Position numbers and translations under genes: made by a program
Shown here: piece after piece, positions 8,636 to 17,123 of the stretch
Position numbering within the stretch: position 1 is the first letter of the stretch
Layout of the letters: the number at the start of each line of letters is the position of its first letter
Notes under the pieces: model-generated
The model's database searches: none
What the model saw: the letters and a program-made list of their open reading frames with translations, nothing else
What the model was told of the DNA's origin: nothing
Assembly: GCA_003427395.1 (NCBI GenBank)
Contig: BFEA01000279.1
Location: forward strand, 474,559 to 496,019
DNA: 21,461 nt
Direction: 5' to 3'
Source: Chara braunii
Lineage: Eukaryota; Streptophyta; Charophyceae; Charales; Characeae

Positions 8636-9152
8636 GAATCCAGCTGCCCAGCTCAGTTGGTAAGGCACAAAAGTGGCATTCAGGAGGTCTTGGGTTCAAT
8701 CCCCATTGGCCTCATGCACCTTCCTGGGCAAGCTTGGCGCCCGGCTCCTATAGATATGCCGTTGGTCCCCCCGGCTGGCACTGAGCAGAGACTGCTGATG
8801 TTCATAGGGGGAACAGACTGGAGGAGAGGGACAGTGACGGGCACATTGAAGAAGCTGAGTCCCGATGCTACCGGCTGACCCCTGGCCAATATCACCCACG
8901 TGCTGTAGCAGGTATTGGACCTGCTGGTGGGTGCATCTCCCACATGTTCCGTCATTGGAGGCTTGAGCAGGGATGTGGCTGCTACGGGGTTCCCTGTAAT
9001 GACAAAAAAAAATGCCTGAAAGGGCATCCTGTCCAGATTGGACAGGTAATTGAAATGGTTGGGCTTAGGCTGCTTACAGAATTAGCCTTAAAAAAATGAA
9101 AACAAATTGATTTATTGATTGCTTGATTGCTTGATTGATTGATTGATTCATT
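8636..9152 (+). mobile_element. tRNA-derived SINE, family 1, copy B
   Basis: The head has an intact Pol III split promoter. A box-A-like AGCTCAGTTGG (8650-8660) is followed by box B GGTTCAATCCC (8693-8703), at tRNA-like spacing. The body matches copies A and C (CATGCACCTTCCTGGGCA, GGTCCCCCC, CTGATGTTCATAGGGGGA, CTACCGGCTGACCCCTGGCC). The 3' region has a hairpin CCTGTCCAGATTGGACAGG. It ends in a GATT-type repeat tail (about 9106-9152), a usual SINE terminus. This copy lies inside the Harbinger element and is independent of the A/C pair. Confidence 0.8.
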
Positions 9153-9771
9153 AAGAAACAAAAAAAAGCCCGTGATCTATCAATCAATAAAAAAAAGAGA
9201 AAACTATCGCGCAGTCAGGGTTACAGTTTGTAATTGCATTTCAAACTGCGTTTTAGCAGTTTCATCAGGGCCTGAGTTTCAAATTCAATTGAAACCTGGG
9301 CTGACCTGTTTTAGCAGTTCAGTCAGGCACGTGGCCCTTTTTTTGGGGGGGCAACAGCTCGTGGGTCACAACCAACGTTCGTAATGGGCAAAAAAAACAT
9401 TCGTCCGCAGGTCTATCCCGAACTTAGTTCAAAACGGCAATAATAACAGTGCCTCCTGTGGAATTCGCCCCGCCTGGCTGCAGGGTGCTACAGGACCTCA
9501 CAACAAAAAGCAAACAAAAAAACGACATGTCTCACGTTCCTCACATACTGGCCAGATACATTCCTCAAAGCACTGGTGTAACTTCCATCCCACGGCGTGG
9601 ATTCATAGTGCGTGGATTCATAGTTCCTCGTTTCTTCCTTTTTTTTTTCTTTCCTTTTTCTTCTTTGGCTCCATCCCTGCACTGTTGAAATGCACACCCA
9701 GGTTCAAATCCCCCCTTATTCTGTATTGTCTAGGGCGGCCCCACCACACCCGGCCACGCGAGATCTGGGCT
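9153..9771. other. Harbinger interior with short repeats
   Basis: No gene is recognised. A TTTTAGCAGTT-containing block occurs twice (about 9251 and 9310), each followed by a TCAGG. GCGTGGATTCATAGT is repeated in tandem (about 9596-9625). GTTTCAA/TTGAAAC forms a small hairpin near 9275. Confidence 0.5.
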
Positions 9772-9987
9772 GTGGCCAATTTGGGGTGTGGCCGAGACAT
9801 CCCGGCCGTGGCCAATATGGGGTGTGGCCAAGACATCTCGGCCATGGGCAATCTGGGGTGTGGCCAAGACATCTCGGCCGTGGCCAATCTGGGGTGTCGC
9901 CGAGACATCTCTGGCGTGGCCAATCTGGGGTGTGGCCGAGACATCTCGGCCATGGCCAATACGGGGTGTGGCAAAGACATCTCAGCC
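9772..9987. repeat. 36-bp minisatellite, six units
   Basis: Units start at 9772, 9808, 9844, 9880, 9916 and 9952, with a consensus beginning GTGGCCAATCTGGGGTGTGG and ending near CATCTCGGCC. The period is a multiple of three and contains no stop, so several frames on both strands are open through it and give false 12-residue-repeat proteins. Each unit carries the near-palindrome GGCCGAGACATCTCGGCC. Confidence 0.95.
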
Positions 9988-9994
9988 CCTCGGG

Positions 9995-10015
9995 CAAAAG
10001 GAAAATTTCCTTTTG
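9995..10015. repeat. Short palindrome CAAAAGGAAA / TTTCCTTTTG
   Basis: Two perfect 10-bp arms surround one base. The context (GGGCAAAAGGAAA...GGTTC-AAAGGAAATT) resembles 16014-16050 just inside the unit-2 Harbinger left end, so this may be a subterminal motif of the transposon. Confidence 0.7.
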
Positions 10016-10330
10016 GTTCAAAAGGAAATTTGGGCTCTTCTTTTTTTACCTGCCCATGGGGAGGTCGCCCGAGGACATTTGATCCTTCCAGCGATGTCAG
10101 AAAAGAAAAAAGAAAAGAAAAGAAAAATAAAATGTGCTTGAGGCCTTCAGCCAATAGGGTGCCGCTTCAATTCAGATTCTTGCTTACGTCTCTCTACCCA
10201 TTTGCCCGTGCGGACTCCTTTTGGGCAAAAGGAAGAAATGGCTGGGGAATCCTCAGAGCCCAAGGAATTTCCATTGGAGTGTTTTCACTTTTTTTTTCCC
10301 TACTGCATCCCCGAGGATAGGTGGAACGAA

Positions 10331-10390
10331 CAATTCCTCGGGGACTTTACACACCCTATCCAATTCCTCGGGGACTTTACACGCCCGAGT
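10331..10390. repeat. 30-bp tandem repeat, two units, in the Harbinger right end
   Basis: CAATTCCTCGGGGACTTTAC begins at 10331 and again at 10361. Subterminal tandem repeats are common transposase-binding sites in DNA transposons. That role is inferred here. Confidence 0.8.
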
Positions 10391-10396
10391 AGTGTC

Positions 10397-10983
10397 TAAA
10401 GAACCGCTCAATCAAACAAAAAAAAAATCAATCAAACACACACAGTCAATCAAACATTTTTTTTTTTTAATCCTTTTTCAAATTTTCACCCACGGCCACG
10501 GTCATGATCGCGAAGGTCGCGGCCATGGCTCCGAACCGCGGTCAGGATTGCAGCGACCAGCGGTCAGGGGGATTCGTAGTCCATGGTGTCAGAGGATTTA
10601 CATAAGAATGGACCAAGGACGAAGTTCAACTGGATTCGACTTCAATTATCTCACTCGAGTGCAGTTACTTTATGATAGAGTCCATGTATGTATGGATTTC
10701 TTTATCAAGTCGAGCTCTTTGAGTTCCATCTACTGTCTGTTCTTGGGGAGAGAGCCAACATTTTAACGGATGGAAGATGTGTAGTCTCCTGTTCGATGTT
10801 AAAGCTGGTAGATGAGATGATGTCCATGACTACACCCGCCGACGTCCCGTCTTGTCCGTCGCTGTTGGAGCTTGATTGATGTTTCGATTGTTGCCTTGCG
10901 CGCAGGGATCTGTTATAATACTACAAATGTCCTTCAGGAAAGCAAAAGGAAAGAGGTTGCGAGGTATCCGTGAAAGTTCATTT
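10397..10983. other. Inter-unit DNA without a recognised gene
   Basis: A-rich runs (10418-10470) are followed by a mixed-composition stretch with short plus-strand frames (for example 63 codons, 10688-10879). Their sequence (VSCSMLKLVDEMMSM and so on) matches no family I know. An exon of a host gene cannot be excluded. Confidence 0.4.
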
Positions 10984-11370
10984 ATGCTGTAAAATACTCC
11001 TTAAAGATGTCGAAATACTGGAAAACGCCTCTGAATTTTCTTTCCCCTTTGAAAAAATTGGACCATCTCTGGATTTATGACTGTCATCCTCGCACAGGGG
11101 CGTTGACAGGGGCGTTTATGTGAAATTTTAGAAGTTTGTGAAATGCCCTTTTGCTTGGATTTAAATTTTAAACCGTTGGCACGGGGTTGCCGTGTTTGTG
11201 GTATACGCCTGTCAGGGGCTGAACGCAAACGTGCGCCTCCACCTGACAGGGGTAGATCGCAAAGATGTGAATCCAAAAGGGCATTTTCACAAGCTTTTGA
11301 GAAAATTCCTTTAAAATTTCAGAGGGTGTTGCCATCTCCCCACATCATTTTGAGGGTATTTTAGCATATA
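10984..11370. mobile_element. Long foldback element between the duplicated units
   Basis: The outer arms pair: TATGCTGTAAAATACTCC (10984 on) with the reverse complement of the sequence ending GGGTATTTTAGCATATA (about 11353-11370). Further in, AACGCCTCTGAATTTT pairs with AAAATTTCAGAGGGTGTT. Further still, TTTGTGAAATGCCCTTTTG (about 11133) pairs with CAAAAGGGCATTTTCACAAG (11273-11292). The left arm has about 70 extra bases holding a block shared with the minus-strand SINE at 18063-18416. No target-site duplication was resolved. Confidence 0.6.
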
Positions 11371-11898
11371 CGAGAGCTTTCTGGGTACACATTTTCCTAA
11401 AAAGAAAATACAGAAATGAACTCCAAAGGATAGGAAAAAAAGAAAACGAAATCAGGAAAATAGATTGCGTGCTGATCTTTTTCGCGGAAAACGAAAATAT
11501 TCCTGGCGGAGAATTCCATTTACTCTTCGTGCTGGGCGTTCAAGCACAAGCGAGTACAAAGGCTAAGTGTGTCTGTTCGTTAAAAGAAAAACGTTGAGAG
11601 ACAGTGGCGCCATGAGATCGATTGGCGGGACGAGCAAAGCATACACTCCACAGGGACCAACAACTCGTGCTACGCGCAGACGCACTCCAATCGTGACAGA
11701 GGGGGGACACGCGAACACGATGTTACAGGTGAACAATGCACCGATTTCAAGAAATTAAGCATATGCAGGAATTCATTGGAAAAGACGATGCTTCATTACC
11801 AGAAGAGATCATATTAACGCTAATACTCCCTCCGAATTCAACTGCAACGCTGAGCGCCTTCTGTGGGTGTAGAGTCGCACTCTGAAGATGTGAGTCAC
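11371..11898. other. Inter-unit DNA, nothing recognised
   Basis: Composition is mixed to A-rich. The only frame of note (11567-11758, 63 codons) has no motif I recognise and no counterpart elsewhere in the window. Confidence 0.4.
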
Positions 11899-11933
11899 AC
11901 ACACCCACACACACACGGCGCATTGAGCAAGCA

Positions 11934-12023
<90 letters not shown>
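11899..12023. repeat. (CA)n-rich stretch followed by (GA)n microsatellite
   Basis: Imperfect CA repeats (11899-11920) precede a pure GA tract (11937-12023). The tract marks the left edge of unit 2 and corresponds to 38-80. Confidence 0.95.
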
Positions 12024-12024
<1 letters not shown>

Positions 12025-12031
12025 ACTAAGT

Positions 12032-12556
12032 AACCTGCTACGCCCGTCTACTTCATCTTTACGCAACAGTTCTCGCACTCGGCTTCGGGTCTGCCCCACC
12101 GGAAGTGCTACATGCCAGCGTATTCTTTTCCAGGTTTAGAAATAATTACAGGACGTGCAAAACCGCTCGCCTGCCAGACATTATATACGTTCTATATATA
12201 ATTCTAATGGTCGGTGACTGACCAGTTCCACAACTGGCTGGGCTTTCTATTGAGCTTAATCAGCGAAGTGCTCTCGAACACACGTCCAATCCCCTGTGAC
12301 AGTGATGTCACCATTTCTTAGCTGACCGCGGCCCCCTGACAATGCAGCTGCGGACCGATAGATTAATCCACTATTCTCCATGTTGATCCCCTCGCTGTCG
12401 CTCATTCTGCTTCTCTCCAAGTAGCGTGCTGATGCCCGGTTGTTGACGCCTGAATAAAATCAGCTCAGGGCATGCTCACGGTACAACTTTCTGAAGTGGA
12501 TCTGGCTGCATTTGCCGTTAGATGCTCCAGAAAAGCCTTGGTACGAGTATATGCCC
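12032..12556. other. Conserved noncoding block and 3' flank of the copy-2 DUF4360 gene
   Basis: Bases 12032-12210 match 108-290 almost exactly. The rest matches 440-752 at roughly 85%. No conserved ORF is present, and there is no foldback at the 12235-12260 junction. Confidence 0.5.
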
Positions 12557-13165
12557 TTAGCAAATCTTCCAGCTCAGACCAAAACTCTGGGTGAGCGACA
12601 CATCCTGAGAATCGACGCCGATAGAGCCCGACATGCTACTCGGCGGAGGTGGAGGCACCACTCTTGCCTCGGAATTGATAATGATCATCACCGACGTACT
12701 GTTGCACTGTGGATAGATAAGGTTTGTGAAGTTATCGGCGTAATCGAAGTAGTCTGCCTTGGGACTAGGCAGGTTCCTCAAGGTTTTGACTGGCTCTCCA
12801 ATGTCTGAGAAGTAGTACGCCGCGGCGAGTGTACCATTGACGCCTGGCTCCAAATCGGCGTACCCTTGGAATCTCACAGTCACCAGAGTAAACGTGAACC
12901 CAGCAGGATAGATCAGGTTGACGGCCAAACGGCAGTTTTTCCTCCGGCCGCCTGGATTTCCTGTCGACACGTTGAAACTGCTGAAAAGTACAGTGAGAAA
13001 ACGTTGGTCGGCGGAGACAAGGCTCCTGGTACTGTCAGGCGGACAGCCAGTGCCAGCAGAGATGGCCTGCTCGATCTTTACCGTACCGAATGGCGGAATT
13101 TGAGCAAGTCCAGGAACGGCAAGCTGGATAAGCCCCAGCAACAGCAGGACGACCATCGCCGCCAT
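12557..13165 (-). CDS. Secreted DUF4360-type protein, copy 2
   Basis: The product is a 202-residue predicted secreted protein, paralogous to 798-1412. The ATG at 13165 matches the start chosen for copy 1 and opens the signal peptide (20 of 22 residues identical to copy 1). The mature region keeps the four cysteines (41, 78, 154, 202), AGTGCPPDS, RRKNC, GFTFT, the VVPPPPP linker, VDSQDVSLTQ and a terminal SWKIC. Elsewhere it is heavily substituted: the mature parts are only about 54% identical by eye (about 98 of 180 positions). Three Asn-X-Ser/Thr sites appear in the middle and C-terminal parts. The frame is fully intact and has a single ancestral 3' end (no 51-bp repeat). The intact frame and kept cysteines suggest both genes are functional. 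The role is unknown. Confidence 0.75.
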   Translation of the reverse strand: MAAMVVLLLLGLIQLAVPGLAQIPPFGTVKIEQAISAGTGCPPDSTRSLVSADQRFLTVLFSSFNVSTGNPGGRRKNCRLAVNLIYPAGFTFTLVTVRFQGYADLEPGVNGTLAAAYYFSDIGEPVKTLRNLPSPKADYFDYADNFTNLIYPQCNSTSVMIIINSEARVVPPPPPSSMSGSIGVDSQDVSLTQSFGLSWKIC

Positions 13166-13755
13166 CGTAGACACAGACTGGAAAAGTCTGTGTCTGATCC
13201 TCTTCGTCTTCGCCTTCCGTCTCACCTTGGTTCTGTCTCCGCGCGCCCAGCAACAGATGAGTAGTTCCCGCGATGGCAGCAGATAACACCCCCCCAAATT
13301 CGCCGCTCCGGGAGCTGTTCGCCTGGAGTCGCCCCCTGAGCTCCCTCTTCTCGGCTTAAATGCCGTGGAAGAAGAGATAGCGGACGCCACTTCTCGCAGC
13401 TCCCGCCTGCGATCCCCAAAGACCACCACGATAGATGAGCAGATCGCAGCGCACTGTACGCCGAGTGCCCGTTAATGCGCCTTTACACACAGCGGGAGGT
13501 AAAGTTTGCTTGTGTCCGCCGAGAGCACAGCGCATCAAGATCACAAAAAAGCATGCAAATCCTGCTTAGTGAGGTGCTGGTCCGACAGACTCTTTCTGAG
13601 GGTGTGCTCCTCTCGGGGTGGAAAGCTGCCTACAGGCGCACCTTGTGGCAGTGTGGAGACGACATGCCAATCAAATTAATTTTAGCGGAAGAGAAACCCG
13701 AAAGCCGGCCCAATTCCACGTGTCAGATGGCAAAAAGAGAAAAGTTGGAAGGTTG
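13166..13755. promoter_or_regulatory. 5' flank and probable leader/promoter of the copy-2 DUF4360 gene
   Basis: The stretch is collinear with 1413-2002, at roughly 90% by eye. No strong TATA box was found. Regulation is unknown, but the high similarity predicts similar expression of both copies. Confidence 0.4.
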
Positions 13756-14332
13756 GGCCTCGCTCCACTGCTCTCTACATGCACAGACACCGCCATGTGG
13801 TGTTTGTGGGGGGGGGGGTACGGGGAGGTGCAGTGACTGGCCATTGCTCGGCACTAGCACCGCCGATTTCCCCCATCGGCAACGCCTGCCCACCCCTCAT
13901 CACCATGATGAGGGACTGGTACAGCCTTGCTCTTGCAGCTCTGCTGTGGCCCCAACCTACCCCGTGGGCTACGATGAGATCCAGGTTGGTTGGTGTCGCC
14001 CAGCGAGAGGATGAGATAGGGCCTCGCCGCACGGCACACGAAACGAAAAGGAAACGAGTGCATGCAAAATACACTCGTTACTAAACCCATAAACCTGGCC
14101 AATTTCTGGCGGAAGATACATTCGTTTCGTTTTTCGTTTCATGTGCCGTGCGGCAACGCCCATAGATGCATACAACCAAGAAGGTGAGCTAAATGAGAGA
14201 AGAATGCAGCTTACTTTTTATTAAAAAATAATAACAATAATAATAATAAATATCATGGCGGAGTATCTGTCCAAGTTGCACCGGATGATTCACTCTTGTT
14301 TTGCACATTTCGAGAGTAGTGGAGCGCTGGCC
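13756..14332. mobile_element. Outer MITE, unit 2 (PIF/Harbinger-like ends)
   Basis: The left end is GGCCTCGCTCCACTGCTCTC and the right end, reverse complemented, is GGCCAGCGCTCCACTACTCT. The inverted ends continue for about 30 bp (to ...AAATGTGCA). The flanking triplets (TTG and TTT) give only an imperfect target duplication. The inner MITE at 14019 is nested inside. Confidence 0.65.
14019..14161. mobile_element. Inner MITE, unit 2, with ATA target-site duplication
   Basis: The 143-bp element is flanked by ATA (14016-14018 and 14162-14164). The arms are about 42 bp: left GGGCCTCGCCGCACGGCACA, right (reverse complement) GGGCGTTGCCGCACGGCACA, both continuing into CGAAACGAAAA-type sequence. The core (CCTGGCCAATTTCTGGCGG) aligns to the unit-1 element at the same site, but the arms do not match that element's arms. 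Confidence 0.85.
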
Positions 14333-14758
14333 TTTGGAATGCCTCTTCTTCCTCCCATTCACCCATCATTCTCTGTACCTTCTCTCCTTCCCCCTCTCTC
14401 TCATCGCTCCCAACCACTCCCACTCGCACCATATGAAGTACCGGACTTTCAGTGTAGGACTTGCTGGTCGAGTTTCCCGGGTCCTCTGGTCCCGTCAAAA
14501 GCTAAACTGGCTAATGCTGCCAGATGTTCCTTCTCCGGGTTGAATTGTGGGTCTTGCTCTCACCCTTGTCCCTTTGATGTTGTAATAAACGAGTATTCCC
14601 CGAAAAAAAAACAAAAACAAAAAAGGCCTCTTCTGCTCCTCTCCCCTGTCGGATACCATCTTATCTTCCGTCCGTCCACCTGCAGATCATGCACCTGGCC
14701 CTTGTCTCGAAGCAGGGAACCTACTCCTTCTAAAAACGTCAAGCACGTGAGAGGCTGT

Positions 14759-14760
<2 letters not shown>
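14333..14760. other. Duplicated spacer plus extra sequence, unit 2
   Basis: 14634-14750 matches 2548-2680 of unit 1. 14340-14630 is mostly pyrimidine-rich sequence with no unit-1 counterpart and no gene I recognise. Confidence 0.4.

Positions 14761-14790
<30 letters not shown>
14761..14790. repeat. T homopolymer run
   Basis: An unbroken run of T lies upstream of SINE copy C, where unit 1 has its own T-runs. Confidence 0.95.
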
Positions 14791-14794
<4 letters not shown>

Positions 14795-14855
14795 GTTTTT
14801 TTCGTTTCTTACTGTTCCATTTTTGGGGAAACTACGCGGGAGTCACAAAAATGAC

Positions 14856-15271
14856 AAATCCAGAGGCCTAGCTCAGTTGGTAAGGCATGCAAGTGGCATT
14901 CAGGAGGTCTTGGGTTCAATCCCCACTGGCCTCATGCACCTTCCTGGGCAAGCATGGCGCCCGCCACCTAGAGATATGCCGTTGGTCCCCCCGAGTGGCA
15001 TTGAGCAGAGAGTGCTGATGTTCATAGGGGGAGGGGACCGGAGGGGAGGCACAGTGACTGGACCATAGAAGAAGCTAGATCCTGATGCTACCGGCTGACC
15101 CCTGGCCGGTATCGCCCACCTGCTGTAGCAGGTATCGCACCTGCTGGTGGGTGCAGCTCCCGCATGTTCCCCCGTTGGAGGCTTGAGCACAGATGTGCGG
15201 GGTTCCCCGTAATACTATAATGACAGTAAAAAAGGCCTGAAAGGCCGTCCTGTCCAGATTTGACAGGTAAA
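14856..15271 (+). mobile_element. tRNA-derived SINE, family 1, copy C (best head)
   Basis: Box A is TAGCTCAGTTGG (14869-14880) and box B is GGTTCAATCCC (14913-14923). GGCC on the 5' side (14866) and GGCC after box B (about 14928) could pair like a remnant acceptor stem. The body is collinear with copies A and B. The 3' part contains GGCCTGAAAGGCC and the hairpin CCTGTCCAGATTTGACAGG. It sits at the same site as copy A. Of the three copies it has the best preserved promoter. Confidence 0.8.
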
Positions 15272-15351
15272 TATAATTGCACTATGGGCCACGCTACAGT
15301 ATCCATGTGCAGTTCGGGCAATGTAGACAACCCCGACCTATAATTGCACTA
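15272..15351. repeat. 13-bp direct repeats TATAATTGCACTA bracketing a short segment
   Basis: TATAATTGCACTA occurs at 15272-15284 and 15339-15351, directly after SINE copy C. It may be a target-site duplication or a slippage product. Unit 1 does not have it. Confidence 0.6.
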
Positions 15352-15987
15352 GAGGTGCTGGTAAGAGCAGGCACCACTAGCCCCATCAGTGAGGCTCCAT
15401 CTGTTGGTGGGCAGCAGCACCTGCTGGGAAAGGGGCCCAGCATTTCTTTTCTTCTTTTTCTTTTCTTTTTTTTTCTTTTGAATCGTAGTACAGTGTGAGA
15501 TGAGTGACACCCTTGGATCTCACAGCTACCTGGGGGCTTAGAAAATTTTAATTAAAAGTTAAGCCACAGCTACCTGCGGGGCATGATGTTGCGAGTTCAA
15601 TGGATTTAAACTGGAATCGTCAGACCTGTGTTCGGGCTCGGGGTATAAGACAGCAGACTTTGGAAGTACCTGTGGTTTAAAACAGGGTACGGGAAAGGTC
15701 TCCTGCTGTTGGATACTGGCCTGAGGTGAGGCGGGTTAGTACCTGGGCTGAAATGCCAACTGTCCCATCCTGAACGTGTACAACTTTTTTTCTTGAAAAA
15801 AAAAGCGGCAATGTTGACACCCAGGCTCCAGTATCTAGCCTTAGGAAGCAGCATGCCGGAAGGAGAACTTCCTTGTTTTCTTCTTTTTTGTTAATAGTCT
15901 CGGAAGAAACCTGAGATTGATCTGTTAGTTGTCAGGTCTCTCTTTAACCTTTTCTCCCTCACTACACAATTGAGATATAGAGGGTCG
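15352..15987. other. Duplicated spacer, unit 2
   Basis: From 15490 on the stretch aligns in blocks to 3298-3452 and 3886-4087 of unit 1. 15440-15480 is a pyrimidine run. No gene is recognised. Confidence 0.5.
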
Positions 15988-16140
15988 TTAGACACTCCTT
16001 AGGGCGTCTTCGGGGGCAAAGGAAGTTTCCTTGGGGGTTCTAAAGGAAATTCCCGCCGTCTGTCCACCTATCATTGAGGATGATTCCTTTGGGCCCCCGG
16101 CGGCCATTTTCATAATATTATAGTCAGCCGGGGGGGCGAA
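15988..16140 (+). mobile_element. Left end of the unit-2 Harbinger relic
   Basis: TTAGACACTCCTTAGGGCGT matches the unit-1 left end (4498) and, in reverse complement, the unit-1 right end (10396). Subterminal AAAGGAA motifs and TCCACCTATCATTGAGGATG match the unit-1 end regions. No partner right end was found downstream. Confidence 0.6.
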
Positions 16141-16619
16141 CAATGCCTTGGTCCATTGGGTGATTTCCGTCTTGCTACAGTGTGGTCCAGCTGCCGAAGG
16201 CGGGAAATTTTGAAAGGTGCTGGCGACCGGAAAAAAAAAAAGAACCTTAAAAAGCAAAGGATGTTCCTGTTCGAAAATCAAATTTCAAATTGGGCTGGAC
16301 GTCGCGACAGCAACGCGGGGCAGGTGGCGTCCATATCTGGGACGGTGGAAACTGGCATTTGCAGCGGCGTAGTAGAGTCTCGTACGTCGTCACGAATTTG
16401 TGAGCATCCCGCGAAGGTCCATAGCCATCGCCTCTGCATGCAGCGGCGCCTATGTGTTGAGTCGAGCACAAGCGGGGAACGTCGTTGGGGACTTGGCGCT
16501 GAGGTTACCGTGGTCGTGGCAAGTTGGTAGGCTGCTGAATTTTTATGAGCATTGGAATACACGTGCCGACGCCGGGCGGCAGCGACGACGAACGTGTGGA
16601 GTTGACGATAATTGAGAAG

Positions 16620-17123
16620 ATGGCTGTGGTGGCGGCCGTGACGGCCGTGCACTTTCGTTGTCAGCAGGAGAGGGCACTGGGCAGAATGAGAGCTTAGATC
16701 CGCACACGAAGGAGGAAGACGCTTCATCAAGTCCCGGTCGAATGGCCGGATACCGTGGCCATCACCGAGGCTGCAGTTCAGGTTTGCTGTGCCATGGGTA
16801 GCAGTGTTCTTCCATGAGCGACACCGAGGTGGTGGATGAAAACGAGGACAGGGGAGGGCTGGGAGGATCTCAAACAATGTGATGATGCGACAGAGGAGTA
16901 CTTCTGAGAGAAGCTGCGTACGTCACCACCTGTCTTTCTGATATTCACGATTGCATACAGTGTGGACGAATGCCTGCGGGATGCGCTGCTGATGTCGACG
17001 TCGACTGCAGTCGTTGTCGATCCCACGTCTTATCTGCTGGAGGCCTTCGATAGAGGTCGGCCATCACCGATAGAGGAAGTTCATGTGGAACAGGAGGACC
17101 ACGACAAGCAAAATTGCGACTAG
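16620..17123 (+). pseudogene. Harbinger transposase relic lacking the DDE domain
   Basis: One frame aligns to the unit-1 transposase N-terminal region: FRCQQERALGRMRA, RTRRRKTLH, the basic RWWMKTRTGEGWEDL and EYF. Three stops interrupt it: TAG 16695-16697, TGA 16815-16817 and TGA 16905-16907. After the third stop the same frame runs about 70 codons to TAG 17121-17123. It passes EKLRTSPPVF and goes directly into DECLRDALLMSTST and an acidic tail. LRDALL resembles the C-terminal LRDTLAERM of the unit-1 protein, so the whole catalytic segment (about 0.9 kb) seems to be deleted in frame. Upstream, 16185-16300 matches the unit-1 region before the transposase. As it stands it cannot encode a working transposase. 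Confidence 0.75.

Larger units (their letters stand above)
4498..10396 (+). mobile_element. PIF/Harbinger-type DNA transposon, near-complete but inactivated
   Basis: The proposed termini are GACACTCCTCGGGGC at 4498 and its inverted partner ending AGTGTC at 10396. Subterminal sequence also pairs: TTCCACTCATCCTCGG (about 4569) with CCGAGGATAGGTGGAA (10311-10326). The unit-2 left end (TTAGACACTCC, 15988-15998) matches the reverse complement of the unit-1 right end (TTAGACACTACTC), which supports these as real ends. Inside, in order, are a transposase pseudogene (+), a convergent second ORF (-), an inserted SINE and a minisatellite. Flanking triplets (TTC left, TAA right) do not form a clean target duplication, so the exact ends are uncertain. 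Confidence 0.6.
11937..17123 (+). repeat. Segmental duplication, unit 2
   Basis: This is the direct copy of unit 1. It lacks the 317-432 foldback, the 3453-3885 MITE and the 4088-4440 block. It has its own version of the inner MITE and a transposase whose catalytic domain is deleted. Recognisable homology to unit 1 fades within the transposase near 16945. Confidence 0.85.

Noticed and set aside
9772-9987. Regularly spaced repeats resembling a CRISPR array
   Set aside because: The whole 36-bp unit repeats, with no unique spacers, no cas genes and a eukaryotic context.
9685-10320. A 211-codon plus-strand ORF with 12-residue repeats (and similar ones in other frames)
   Set aside because: It is produced by the 36-bp minisatellite, which lacks stops in several frames on both strands. 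There are no motifs outside the repeat.
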